Positions 34,699-44,139 of a DNA stretch of 64,000 nt are shown here, piece by piece. The stretch lies in the NCBI GenBank assembly GCA_014728115.1, contig WJME01000218.1:57443-121442 (forward strand). Reading direction: 5' to 3'. The notes below the pieces were generated by a model. It worked only from the letters and a program-made list of their open reading frames with translations. It was not told the DNA's origin and did not search any database. How positions within the stretch are numbered: position 1 is the stretch's first letter; each line of letters begins with the position of its first letter. Source of the DNA: Candidatus Zhuqueibacterota bacterium (GTDB lineage Bacteria > Zhuqueibacterota > Zhuqueibacteria > Residuimicrobiales > Oceaniaggregativiventaceae). Position numbers and translations under genes: made by a program.

Positions 34699-37098
34699 GT
34701 GAGATTCGAGCGTTTACTAGTATGTCTCGTCGCCATTTTCTCATTCCAGGCCTATGCTCAGCAAGGCTGGATTTGGCAAAATCCCCTTCCCCAGGGCAAT
34801 ACCCTCTATGATGTTCAGTTTGCTTCCTTAACAAATGTATATGCTGTGGGTGAACAAGGCATTGTCCTGAAAAGTACGGATGGCGGTACCCAATGGTCGA
34901 TTCTTCCTGTAGATACCAGCTTTAAATTTATGGGAGTGTACTTTAGTACGGAAAATGCTGGTACGATTGTCGGGGAAAACGGAGGCGTTCTCAAAACATC
35001 CGATGGAGGGCAATCGTGGCTTTTTCAAAGTACAGGGGTCGCTCTTGATTTACATGATGCCGGTTTTCTCGATGCCAGCACGGGTATCATCGTCGGAGAG
35101 CAAGGTACGATTCTATACACTGTAAATGGAGGCTCTCAATGGAATACTGCCAGCAGTGGTACTCTTGAGCCCTTGCATGATGTCGCCTTTTCTGCCTCTG
35201 GTCTCGCCTTTTCTGTTGGAGGCAAAGGAACGATATTAAAATCCTTTGATGGAGGAAGTTCTTGGACACCGGTCGGCCCTGTCACCTCTAGAGACCTCTA
35301 TTCCATTACTCAGCTCGAAAATCAGACCTGGATTGCTGTGGGGGATTCTGGTGCCATCCTTAAAACCACTGATGATTGGGATTCCTGGTCTGTTTTGACG
35401 CCTCCTGCGCAGGTGGCTGATTCTGCGCTCTATTCTGTTTCTTTTGCCGGCCCAAATTATGGTAGCGCAGTGGGCGCAACAGGCACAATTATAAAAAGTA
35501 TCAATGGCGGAACCTCCTGGAGTGAAGGCTCTTATCCGGATAATGTGACACTCTATGGCATAGACTTTATTGATGCCAATAATGCGCTTGCTGTCGGTGA
35601 AACCGGAAAAATCCTGTGGTCAAATGACAGCGGGAATATGTGGTCCCAGCGAAATACCTTTGTGGCGACTCAGAATTTAAATGGCGCAGATATCTTTGAT
35701 CCTGAAACCGCCGGCGTTGTAGGGAATGGCGGGAAAATTCTTCTTACCAATAACAGCGGTCAGGATTGGCAGGAACAGTTTAATCTCGATTTTAATCACT
35801 TGAATGCTATTTCTTTTGCCAATAGTGATATTCAGGTTGCTGTCGGTAATTCCGGTACAATTGTGCGAACCACTGATAATGGGGCATCTCCCTGGCAAAA
35901 AGTGACCAGCAATACCTCCAATGATCTTTACGATATTGAGTTTATCGATGCTTCTAACGGCATCATTGTTGGCGGCAGCGGCACGCTTTTGCGAACTGTC
36001 GATGGAGGATCTACCTGGAATCCGGCAACATCTGATAATCTGCTTACCTTACTCTCTGTCGATTTTTTGGATTCACAAACAGGTCTTGCCGTGGGGCGAT
36101 TCGGTGCTATGGTACGAACGGTCGATGGCGGTGAAAATTGGTCCAAAATTCAGACCGAAGGCGGAGTCAATATTACCGGTTATAGTTTGTCTGGTGTCGC
36201 TTTTGCAAATGCTGATGTGGCTATAGCCGTGGGTGAATTTGGTTCCTTGTTCAGATCCACTGATGGGGGATTAACCTGGACCTTTTTAGATATCGGAGCG
36301 GAAGGTATTTTATATGACATTCTGTTTACGGATTCTCAAACCGGACTTTTGATCGGTGAAAATGGATTGATATGGCGCACCACCGATGCCGGACAAAACT
36401 GGCATCCACAAAACAGCCGCACGACCAATTCGCTGTTTGATGCCGCTTTTGCCACCACTCTAACCGGTTTGGCGGTAGGTACCGACGGCACGATCCTATG
36501 GACTTCTGATGGGGGCCTGCCGGTCGAATTATCGGCCTTTAACGCATCCTATGATCATTCAAATCAATCGGTGGTCTTGAATTGGATGACTGCAAGTGAA
36601 ACAAATAATTATGGGTTCAAAATACAAAGACGATCAATGCATGGCGAGTGGAGAAACTTGGCATTTGTCCCCGGTCATGGAACGACAGCCCAGGCTCATC
36701 GATATGAATACCGGGATCGGTTTCTTCCTGAAAATCAATCTCTCGACCAAATCGAGTACCGTCTGGAACAGATCGATTATGATGGTGCTGTTCATTATTC
36801 TTTTGCGATTCAGATTGCCAATCACTCGATGCCCGGAGACTTTGTGTTAAAACCCAATTATCCGAATCCTTTTAATCCGGTGACCTATTTTACCTTTTAT
36901 CTGCCGAAAGATAGCGAAATATCGCTTTCGGTTTTCAATATTCAGGGGCAAAAGGTTGCGAGCATATTGGATGCCAAAAAGAATGCCGGCTGGCACCGTA
37001 TTGCATGGCATCCTTTTAATTTCGCCAGCGGCGTCTATTATTATCGCATCTCATCCAGATATGGCACCTTTTCTCGGCGAATGATCCTCTTGCGCTGA
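34699..37098 (+). CDS. Secreted YCF48/BNR-repeat protein with T9SS sorting domain
   Basis: A 799-residue secreted protein. A signal peptide (ending FQAYAQ) leads into about 14 repeats of roughly 42 residues with the pattern AVGEQG-IVLKSTDGG-TQWS. These are YCF48-like repeats, expected to form one or two beta-propellers (about 20-620). After a linker domain (about 625-715) the C-terminus carries a T9SS sorting domain: KPNYPNPFNPVTYFTFYLPK, GQKVA, SGVYYYRIS and the final RMILLR. It is therefore predicted to be surface-anchored or released. GTG 34699 has AAGGAG upstream; the longer TTG start at 34669 lacks one. Its ligand is unknown. Confidence 0.85.
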   Translation: MRFERLLVCLVAIFSFQAYAQQGWIWQNPLPQGNTLYDVQFASLTNVYAVGEQGIVLKSTDGGTQWSILPVDTSFKFMGVYFSTENAGTIVGENGGVLKTSDGGQSWLFQSTGVALDLHDAGFLDASTGIIVGEQGTILYTVNGGSQWNTASSGTLEPLHDVAFSASGLAFSVGGKGTILKSFDGGSSWTPVGPVTSRDLYSITQLENQTWIAVGDSGAILKTTDDWDSWSVLTPPAQVADSALYSVSFAGPNYGSAVGATGTIIKSINGGTSWSEGSYPDNVTLYGIDFIDANNALAVGETGKILWSNDSGNMWSQRNTFVATQNLNGADIFDPETAGVVGNGGKILLTNNSGQDWQEQFNLDFNHLNAISFANSDIQVAVGNSGTIVRTTDNGASPWQKVTSNTSNDLYDIEFIDASNGIIVGGSGTLLRTVDGGSTWNPATSDNLLTLLSVDFLDSQTGLAVGRFGAMVRTVDGGENWSKIQTEGGVNITGYSLSGVAFANADVAIAVGEFGSLFRSTDGGLTWTFLDIGAEGILYDILFTDSQTGLLIGENGLIWRTTDAGQNWHPQNSRTTNSLFDAAFATTLTGLAVGTDGTILWTSDGGLPVELSAFNASYDHSNQSVVLNWMTASETNNYGFKIQRRSMHGEWRNLAFVPGHGTTAQAHRYEYRDRFLPENQSLDQIEYRLEQIDYDGAVHYSFAIQIANHSMPGDFVLKPNYPNPFNPVTYFTFYLPKDSEISLSVFNIQGQKVASILDAKKNAGWHRIAWHPFNFASGVYYYRISSRYGTFSRRMILLR

Positions 37099-37132
37099 AC
37101 CTAACGATAAAGCAGGAAGGATTTTCAGTCTT

Positions 37133-37849
37133 TTGGTTTTTGATGACATGTGTGTTGCAGGAATCGACCTTGGATCCTACTCTTCGCCGAGTTATGTCGC
37201 ATGGCTCGGCGATAACCGTCTGGTCGTCGACATGTATCGTCCTCGCCCGGATCACTGGCTTCCTGTCCCTCCGAAGGATTGGCCTTTGCCGACCGTCATG
37301 GCCATTGACGGCCCTCAGGGACTGGCAGCGCCGGGTGCGGATCCCGCAATCAGAAAAGCTGACGCAGAAACCCATACACCGACCAGACGTTTACCCCGTT
37401 CCAGAAAAGAACTCACCTCCTGGAAATTGTACAAGCCGCTGATCATCCTTGCTATCGATCTCTTTTGGCATTGTTACCAAAATCCTTCCTATTCAATCTA
37501 TGGACTGGGTAATAACGGCTGTTTGGTCTGTGAAACCTGGCCTCGTTTGATTTTGAAACGACTCGGCGGACAGCAAACCATCCCCTCGAAACGCCAGGAT
37601 CCCTTTGCATATTCGGATACCGTCGTTCGTTTGCTGGATCGAGTAGGTGTTGCTGTTCCCGGATTATTGCATCCCACACCTGATCAGTGCGATGCGATTC
37701 TGTGCGCGTTACTGGCAGAACGGTTAGGGATGAAAGCGAACGTTGATCTTGTTGAAACATTTGGATCCCCTCCATTGATCGATGAGACGGATGGGGTTTT
37801 ACATGAAGGATGGATCGTGGCACCTAAACAACAAAAGGAGATATTATGA
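37133..37849 (+). CDS. DUF429 domain protein
   Basis: A 238-residue cytoplasmic protein with the DUF429 pattern, an RNase H-like fold of unknown function. The marks are CVAGIDLGSY near the start, VMAIDGPQGLAAPG, a long central insert, NGCLVCETWPRLILKRLGG, and HPTPDQCDAILCALLAERLG with the final acidic pair. Asp in GIDLG, IDGP and DQCDA would form a metal site. TTG 37133 lies 12 bases after AGGAAGG; ATG 37148 is the alternative start. It overlaps the next gene by 4 bases (ATGA), which indicates translational coupling with a phosphoesterase. Confidence 0.7.
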   Translation: MVFDDMCVAGIDLGSYSSPSYVAWLGDNRLVVDMYRPRPDHWLPVPPKDWPLPTVMAIDGPQGLAAPGADPAIRKADAETHTPTRRLPRSRKELTSWKLYKPLIILAIDLFWHCYQNPSYSIYGLGNNGCLVCETWPRLILKRLGGQQTIPSKRQDPFAYSDTVVRLLDRVGVAVPGLLHPTPDQCDAILCALLAERLGMKANVDLVETFGSPPLIDETDGVLHEGWIVAPKQQKEIL

Positions 37850-38322
37850 GAGTTGCTCTCATGACCGATAGTCATGATAACCTTGGAAAGCTGCACGAGG
37901 CCGTACAATGGTGCAATGGAAATCACATAGATTATGTATTGCATGCGGGTGATCTTGTGGCACCTTTTGTGAATAAAGCTCTGAAAAATCTCAATGCCCC
38001 CTATACCCTTGTATTTGGAAATAATGACGGCGAGAGACTCGGTCTCAAAAAGATGTTTAAAGACAAAATTTTCGATCCCCCCCATGAACTCACTCTTGAC
38101 GGTAAAAAGATTGTGATGCTACATGATCCCATTGTACTCGATGCCTTGATACAATCGGGACGTTATGATTTGATTCTTTATGGACACACGCATGACATTG
38201 ATATTCGCAAGCAAAAGCCACTGGTTGTAAATCCGGGTGAATTGGGGGGCTGGCTGACCCATAAAAGTACCATGGCTGTCTGGGATACCCAGACAGATGA
38301 GATTGATCTTATCGAGATTTAA
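37846..38322 (+). CDS. YfcE/MJ0936-type metallophosphoesterase
   Basis: A 158-residue calcineurin-like phosphodiesterase with the full two-metal site: LMTDSHDN (D8, H10), HAGDLV (D36), FGNNDGE (58-63), MLHDP (H93) and LYGHTHD (GHTH at 113-116). Family members cleave phosphodiesters such as cyclic nucleotides in vitro; the natural substrate is unsettled. It starts within the last codon of the DUF429 gene and is followed at once by a strong terminator. Confidence 0.88.
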   Translation: MRVALMTDSHDNLGKLHEAVQWCNGNHIDYVLHAGDLVAPFVNKALKNLNAPYTLVFGNNDGERLGLKKMFKDKIFDPPHELTLDGKKIVMLHDPIVLDALIQSGRYDLILYGHTHDIDIRKQKPLVVNPGELGGWLTHKSTMAVWDTQTDEIDLIEI

Positions 38323-38358
38323 AAAAAAAGGGCTCTGATTTTCAGAGCCCTTTTTTTT
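38321..38358. terminator. Bidirectional Rho-independent terminator
   Basis: A 9-base stem GGGCTCTGA / TCAGAGCCC (38330-38338 and 38342-38350) is flanked by a 9-base A run on the left and an 8-base T run on the right, so it works in both directions between the convergent genes ending at 38322 and 38375. Confidence 0.9.
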
Positions 38359-38374
38359 TAGGTTTGGATCAAGA

Positions 38375-41300
38375 TTATTTCAACATGAGCATACGTTTTG
38401 TGGCTGTAAAGTCGCCGGCTTTGAGATGGTAGAAATAGACACCCGATGAAGCCATGTCACCGTCGCTATTGGTTCCATCCCAATTGAATTGATGTTGACC
38501 CGCTGAAAAGGCCCCATTTGCCAGTGACTTGATCAGGCGACCCTGTAGGTCATAAACAGCAAGTGTGCCTTGCACAAATCCGCTCTCGGTTTGCGGAATA
38601 TTAAATGTAATCGTTGTTCCGGCATTGAATGGGTTCGGATAATTTTGCTCCAAACTGAATTCTTCCGGAACAGCAGCCAATGCAAACTCTTCTGTTGGCT
38701 GGCTTGCCGGCGTAGACTGTGCCAGTGCGGCAGCTGTAGTGGGTCTGTCACTGACGATCCACATCGGATCTGCGGAATCATCAACGATGTCCATACCCAA
38801 ACGTCCATGATTGCCATTGGCACTCATGTCATTGGCTGCCTGACCGGTTCCTTCGTCAAAAGGATAATAAGCAGCCAGGCCATCTTCGGCGCCGGTTAGC
38901 TGTGCAAACATATTGTTATTCAATTCATCGGTGGACCGTGCATAATTCCAGATACGTACCTCATCCAATGTAGCATCCAGGAATTTTTCATATTTGAAAT
39001 CATAACCAACAGGTCGCTTGACGGCTCCGATAATCAGATCACCGAGCAGGCTGCGAGGAGAGGCATCAGCAGTTTTTGTTCCTTCTGCCACACCATTGAT
39101 GAAAAGTGTTGCTGTGGTTCCATCATAGGTCGCAGCGACATGATACCACTCGTTTTCTTGCACTGATGTCTGGCTCGGGCCTAGCGGAATGGTCATCTTT
39201 GAGTAACCGTTACCGATGTCGGTTCGTAATGCCCCATGCATACGGCCCTGATTTCCATAGAATCCTACATAATATTCATCCCAGGAGCCCTTTTCAAGGA
39301 TGCGTGTCCAGGATTGGGTGGGATTATCGGTTTTGATCCAGAATTCAATGGTAAAGTTTTCAGCAACATTCAGACTTGGATGATTGGCAATCTCTACAAA
39401 GTCATCCATGCCGTCGAATTTTAGTGCAAAGTTGGTTTCCTGTGGCGGAGCTTCGGTTACCACAGCAAAAGGATTATCGCTGGTATCCGCTGGCGCACCG
39501 TCTGCTGCATCAAATACTCGTACCCAGCCTTCTTCTGTGGGCATGTTGGGCACAGTCCATTGGGTTGCACCAGAATCGGGTTGGTCTTCAGCGATCACCG
39601 TCCATGTCGCACCATTATCGAGGCTGACTGCAACATCGACCAATCCGGCAAATTCATCAGAATCCCAATGAATATTATATTCGTTGCCCACGACCAGGAA
39701 TTCGCCGCCATTCGGAAAGACGACTTGCAGATCTCCTGGTTCAGGAGGCTGGACGTCCGGCGGCAGAATGGTAAAGGGTGCATCAGAAGTATCTGATGGT
39801 GTACCGTCTGCAGCATCATAAACGCGAACAAGCGCCTCATCTGTAGGTTGATTGAGCACAGGCCAGTTAAAGGTTCCTGCAGCGGGTTGGTCGACGGCGA
39901 TAGTGACCCAATTAGCGCCGTTATCGGTTGACAGATCAATGTTCACCAAACCATTGAAGAATTCAGCAGCCCAGGCGATATCCTGTTGGGTGCCGGCCTT
40001 CCACTCTTCACCTCCATTGGGAGCCGTGACCAACAGAACCGGTTGGGGATCGATGAATACAAATCGACGCCAATTCATGTCCCATGGACAAGAGCCTCCG
40101 TGGCCTGCGGAAATACGGATCATACCGACATCCGAGCTATAGTCACCGACATTCCACAGATACGAACCATCATTTGCAGTGGTTTGCGCAATGGTTACCG
40201 GCCATGTCTTGCCATAGTCAAACGAAAGCTCGATGGTGACATAGCTTCCGAGATTCTTGGAATCCCAGGTAATTTCCCATTGTCCACCGCGGGTGACCTC
40301 GTCTTTTTGCAAAGGCGAAGTCAGATTGATCCATCGATCGGGTTCCTTACCCCAATAGGTTTTATTCAGATCATTCGTTAGAACGAGACGATCCAGCTCG
40401 GTATAGTTTTCTCTGCCGCGTACAACGATAGTGTGTGCACCGGCAGGAAGCGTGAGGATAAGGGGATCGACTTCGGCATATACATTGGGAACTCCACTGG
40501 GTCCGCGATGCGAGACAAAATCATATCGCCATTCGGCTCCTTTTGTGGTATCCCAGAGGTACTCGTCGCTACCGTCAATAGAAATATAGAATGAATTGCG
40601 AGTGCTTCCTGCTCCCCAGGCACGGCCCCAGAGGATATAGGTTCCGCCGACCGGAACGTTAAAGTTGAATTCAGCCGTTCCTGAGCCATTGTTATATGAA
40701 TAGATAAACTCACAATCATATGCCAGGCCGTCGATCGCAGAGATCATTGGCTTGGTGAGATTGGCGTCTTCGGCCTCGAGAACAATTTCCCGCTGCCAGG
40801 CCCCAGCATCTACGAATGTGATGGGATTGTCGCTGTCATCATAGGCGTTATCATCATTTGGGTCAGCAACTCTGAAAATCGCATTCGTTGTGGGCTTGCC
40901 AGGTACAAATGTACTAAACAGGCCATCATTATCTGTGTTGAACGCAAGAATGTTCCACGTTCCACCACCATCAAATGAGATATACAGGTGGACGTTCGTC
41001 AGGCTGGCATCGACTGACCACTCGACATTCAGGGGATCACCGATGTTATAGGCTCCCCCATTGGGTGAGACGAGTCGAAATCCAATCGGAGCGGTTGAAT
41101 CGACGCGAGCGGGATCCTGAGTTGTATCGGTATCGGCTGTTCCAAGATATCCATCAAGACCATTAGAACCCGAATCGGTCAAAGTTTGTCCCGTACCATC
41201 CATTTTATAATAAGCTAGCAGGTTAGCTGCAGGCAAAGCGAGTGAGCTGCCCATGTTATTGGCAATTTGTGTTGCGGTACGCGTGCTGGTCCACAAACGT

Positions 41301-41818
41301 AACTCATCGAGTTGACCTTCAAATCCATGGCCACCCGCCAGATTGTTACCAATAATAATCGGGTCGGTGCCGGCTACCAGACTGAACAACGCATCGGTTT
41401 GAGAGTTGTCCAGGGCTCCATCGATATACAGTCTGACTGTATTGGTCGCGCCATCAAATGTAACCGCCACATGGCTCCAGCTGTTTGCGGGCAATGAACC
41501 CACGGAAGTGATGGTAACACCAGCTCCGTTTTTTGATTCAAACAAGACCTTGCCGGTATTGTCGAGATAGAGTACAAAAACACCTGAACGGTGCAGGATA
41601 CGATTTTCAGCGGTCAGGTCAGTGGGATTAACCCAGATCTCCATTGTATAATTACTTGCCATATTGTCCAACAATGCATTGTCCGGAATTGTTGCCAATT
41701 CGTTATTCGTCGGATCGAATTCGAGTGCGCTACCAGCATCGCCTGCTGCGAACGCAATCATGGGAAGCAAAACAAGGAGAGCCAGCAACCACCGCATCTC
41801 CGTAACGATCTTCTTCAT
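38375..41818 (-). CDS. Large secreted LamG / carbohydrate-binding protein with T9SS sorting domain
   Basis: A 1147-residue secreted modular protein. In order: signal peptide (about 1-25); LamG/concanavalin-like domain (about 26-230, with WSHVAVTFDG and EGQLDELRLW); an Ig-like PNGG domain (245-335); a CBM-like domain beginning EIVLEAEDANL (about 343-482) with TYILWGRAWGAG and HTIVVRGREN; three further PNGGE-type beta domains (about 495-790); a second LamG domain (about 796-1010); and a T9SS sorting domain (from about 1065, NYPNPFNAGTTITF to KRMLMLK). No catalytic domain is seen, so it may bind polysaccharide or act as an adhesin. AAAGGAG precedes the ATG. Confidence 0.87.
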   Translation of the reverse strand: MKKIVTEMRWLLALLVLLPMIAFAAGDAGSALEFDPTNNELATIPDNALLDNMASNYTMEIWVNPTDLTAENRILHRSGVFVLYLDNTGKVLFESKNGAGVTITSVGSLPANSWSHVAVTFDGATNTVRLYIDGALDNSQTDALFSLVAGTDPIIIGNNLAGGHGFEGQLDELRLWTSTRTATQIANNMGSSLALPAANLLAYYKMDGTGQTLTDSGSNGLDGYLGTADTDTTQDPARVDSTAPIGFRLVSPNGGAYNIGDPLNVEWSVDASLTNVHLYISFDGGGTWNILAFNTDNDGLFSTFVPGKPTTNAIFRVADPNDDNAYDDSDNPITFVDAGAWQREIVLEAEDANLTKPMISAIDGLAYDCEFIYSYNNGSGTAEFNFNVPVGGTYILWGRAWGAGSTRNSFYISIDGSDEYLWDTTKGAEWRYDFVSHRGPSGVPNVYAEVDPLILTLPAGAHTIVVRGRENYTELDRLVLTNDLNKTYWGKEPDRWINLTSPLQKDEVTRGGQWEITWDSKNLGSYVTIELSFDYGKTWPVTIAQTTANDGSYLWNVGDYSSDVGMIRISAGHGGSCPWDMNWRRFVFIDPQPVLLVTAPNGGEEWKAGTQQDIAWAAEFFNGLVNIDLSTDNGANWVTIAVDQPAAGTFNWPVLNQPTDEALVRVYDAADGTPSDTSDAPFTILPPDVQPPEPGDLQVVFPNGGEFLVVGNEYNIHWDSDEFAGLVDVAVSLDNGATWTVIAEDQPDSGATQWTVPNMPTEEGWVRVFDAADGAPADTSDNPFAVVTEAPPQETNFALKFDGMDDFVEIANHPSLNVAENFTIEFWIKTDNPTQSWTRILEKGSWDEYYVGFYGNQGRMHGALRTDIGNGYSKMTIPLGPSQTSVQENEWYHVAATYDGTTATLFINGVAEGTKTADASPRSLLGDLIIGAVKRPVGYDFKYEKFLDATLDEVRIWNYARSTDELNNNMFAQLTGAEDGLAAYYPFDEGTGQAANDMSANGNHGRLGMDIVDDSADPMWIVSDRPTTAAALAQSTPASQPTEEFALAAVPEEFSLEQNYPNPFNAGTTITFNIPQTESGFVQGTLAVYDLQGRLIKSLANGAFSAGQHQFNWDGTNSDGDMASSGVYFYHLKAGDFTATKRMLMLK

Positions 41819-42211
41819 GTGGAGTCTCCTTTTCTGAATTGTTTAGTTAGGTAAATAGTGATCGTGTAAAGCGCGTTCTGAATGACATCACCTCCTTTAT
41901 TAAGAATGGTTCTTTTATGCAAAAGTTTATAGCAGACAAAGACCAAGAGGCTAAATAGAATAGGCAGATGATGCAAGCAAAGATGCGAGGCTGTACGTGG
42001 GTGTTCCCTGGTGCACTCGATTAAAAAGGAAACAAAGGACTCGTCGACGAGTCCTTTGTTTTGAAAAAGCAATTCTCTACTATAATATAGCTATTTTTCA
42101 AATTATTGCAAATGAATTATGGGAAAAATTGACAATAGTCACATTTTTTTGAAAACAAAGTGTATAATAATTAAACAATTATAGCAAAAACAGCAGATCC
42201 TGTCAAATTTA
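41819..42211. other. Intergenic region
   Basis: 393 bases between two minus-strand genes. It holds the promoter region of the LamG protein gene and a 32-base palindrome (42030-42061). The stretch 42062-42211 is strongly AT-rich. No gene was found. Confidence 0.5.
42030..42061 (-). terminator. Perfect 32-base palindrome, probable terminator
   Basis: AAACAAAGGACTCGTC and its complement form a 16-base stem with no fixed loop (centre GTCGAC). Read on the minus strand it lies about 150 bases after the NlpC/P60 gene and is followed by TTCCTTTTT, so it may terminate that transcript. A cruciform or dimeric-protein site is an alternative. Confidence 0.5.
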
Positions 42212-43318
42212 TCAGAAGACCCTGCGTACAGCCTGTAAATGACGGGCTCTGTATTCGCTATAGTTTTTATCATCGGGATTGAAACTGTTTATCCTGACAA
42301 TCCCATCCGAATGAATAAATTGTTTATCTCCAATGTAAATGGCGACATGGGTAATTCGCTGCGAATGGGGTCCGAAAAATAACAAATCTCCTGTCTTTAG
42401 ATTGCCATAGTCAGAGTCAATAGCGACTTTTGTGCCGGTTTGCACTTGCATATTGGCATCTCTTGGCAACTCGATACCATTAAACCGAAAGACGAGATTC
42501 GTAAAGCCAGAGCAATCCACTCCCTTGGTCGACCGCCCACCCCATAAATACGGAGTTCCCATAAACTCTTTGGCCGTTTTGATGATTTCCTCAGCTGTTG
42601 GAGGGGGTTGAGTCTCGAATGCATCCTGGTCAATGACATCACTGGCAAGTATATAGCCCCGGTCTCCGTTTGGCAGCAAAACCAGAATCCATTCATCTTC
42701 CTGGGCCAATTTTGCCAGTATTGCCCCCTGGGTCAGATCGCGTACCGGTAAAGATCCAGCGTCTTTTTCAGAATGAATCACTCCATATTTACGATTAAAA
42801 ATAACCTTTTCATTTTGGCGCCATTGGTTGAATTCGAGCAAACTCTTTGTCGTGACTGATTCGTGCATGATCCAACCGATATATCCGTCAGGTAACTGGG
42901 TCAAATAGTAATTGCCTTTATTTTTAAATATTTTGACTGTTTCTCCCATAAGGGCCTGATTTACCATTTCAGCCCGGACGTCGGGTATTCTTCTCTGGTG
43001 TGCGGTACTCACATTAATGATTCCGTAGATTCGGTCGCCCAGTTCGGGATCCGGTAAGACCTGAACAGAATCGATAACCGGATACTCGACCAGACGGTTT
43101 AATCTGGCGATCAGTGTGTCATGCGCCGCGGGTACTGAGGTTTCACCTTTTACCACCAGCATGCTATCCTGCTCAGACAATTCAATATCAAAGATAGCGA
43201 GTCTATGATCGCCAATCATTTCCGAGTCAATTGCGGTTATGATTTTCTCGGCAGACGAAGCTCCATACACCGCGGTAAATAAACCTACCCAGGCAATATA
43301 AAATAGTACTTTTTTCAA
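42212..43318 (-). CDS. NlpC/P60 (C40) cell-wall peptidase with SH3-like domains
   Basis: A 368-residue exported peptidase. After a signal peptide (MKKVLFYIAWVGLFTAVYGA) come an N-terminal domain and two SH3-like modules (about 120-230, with VKIFKNKGNYYLTQLPDGYIGWI and ILVLLPNGDRGYILASDV), then the NlpC/P60 domain. The catalytic residues are Cys 269 (GVDCSGF), His 324 (ITHVAIYIG) and probably His 336 (FIHSDG). It would cut peptidoglycan stem peptides. No ATG start is available in frame: GGAGG lies five bases before TTG 43318, which begins the signal peptide, so TTG 43318 is chosen over the TTG at 43330. Confidence 0.87.
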   Translation of the reverse strand: MKKVLFYIAWVGLFTAVYGASSAEKIITAIDSEMIGDHRLAIFDIELSEQDSMLVVKGETSVPAAHDTLIARLNRLVEYPVIDSVQVLPDPELGDRIYGIINVSTAHQRRIPDVRAEMVNQALMGETVKIFKNKGNYYLTQLPDGYIGWIMHESVTTKSLLEFNQWRQNEKVIFNRKYGVIHSEKDAGSLPVRDLTQGAILAKLAQEDEWILVLLPNGDRGYILASDVIDQDAFETQPPPTAEEIIKTAKEFMGTPYLWGGRSTKGVDCSGFTNLVFRFNGIELPRDANMQVQTGTKVAIDSDYGNLKTGDLLFFGPHSQRITHVAIYIGDKQFIHSDGIVRINSFNPDDKNYSEYRARHLQAVRRVF

Positions 43319-43355
43319 TTCATCCTCCAATGATTAACCATTAGACATTATATCC

Positions 43356-43973
43356 TTATTCTACAAGTACCGTGTGGACAGGGCCTTTGCCTCTGCGAAT
43401 CAACAGGGGCTCATCGGTACTCAGATCGATGATCGTCGATGGTTCGAGGCCCCCGGGTCCGCTGTCCAGTAAAACATCTACATGGGGTTCAAAGGCATCA
43501 ATGATTTCATGTATATCATTGGTATATTCCTGATCTGCCAGACGGGCACTCGTGCTTATAATCGGATTGCCAAAGTCAGCCAGTAATAATTGACAGATTT
43601 TGTCATCAGGAACGCGGATTCCAACGGTTTTCTTTTTTTCCAGTAATATTTTTGGAACCTGGCGCGTAGCCGGTAAAATAAACGTAAACGGGCCCGGAGT
43701 CAAATGTCTCATGATTTTGTATGCAGGTGTTGAGACACGAGCATACTGGGCGATCTCTTTTAAATCCGGGCAGATAAAGCTCAAATAGGCTCGTTTTTTG
43801 AATCCCTTTATTTGATAAATTTTTTCCACAGCTTTTTTGTTATACAAGTCACAACCCAATCCATAAACAGTGTCAGTCGGATAGATAATCAATCCACCAT
43901 CACGGAGACAAGCCGATGCTTTTTTGATAAATCGTTCTTGAGGATTTTCCGGATGAATTTCAAAATATTCCAT
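43356..43973 (-). CDS. tsaC: Threonylcarbamoyl-AMP synthase (Sua5/YrdC/TsaC)
   Basis: A 205-residue enzyme that makes threonylcarbamoyl-AMP from threonine, bicarbonate and ATP for the t6A modification of ANN-decoding tRNAs. Family marks are GGLIIYPTDTVYGLGCDLYN, the basic KGFKKRAYLSFIC nucleotide loop, TPGPFTFILPA, KKTVGIRVPDD, GNPIISTSA and DSGPGGLEPSTIIDL. It is the short YrdC-only form without the C-terminal Sua5 domain. It ends 37 bases before the NlpC/P60 start on the same strand. Confidence 0.9.
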   Translation of the reverse strand: MEYFEIHPENPQERFIKKASACLRDGGLIIYPTDTVYGLGCDLYNKKAVEKIYQIKGFKKRAYLSFICPDLKEIAQYARVSTPAYKIMRHLTPGPFTFILPATRQVPKILLEKKKTVGIRVPDDKICQLLLADFGNPIISTSARLADQEYTNDIHEIIDAFEPHVDVLLDSGPGGLEPSTIIDLSTDEPLLIRRGKGPVHTVLVE

Positions 43974-44139
43974 GAGCAGAGATCCTGGCTGAATGTTTTT
44001 TCTTTAAACAACGGTGACAAGCACTTGCATTCCAATGAGGTGAATCATGGTCAATTTTGTTCATATTCCTGAATATCCCTAAATATAGTGAAAAGTCTAT
44101 AATTCGCAAGCGTTTTAACACTGATCAAAAGGAGAAGCT

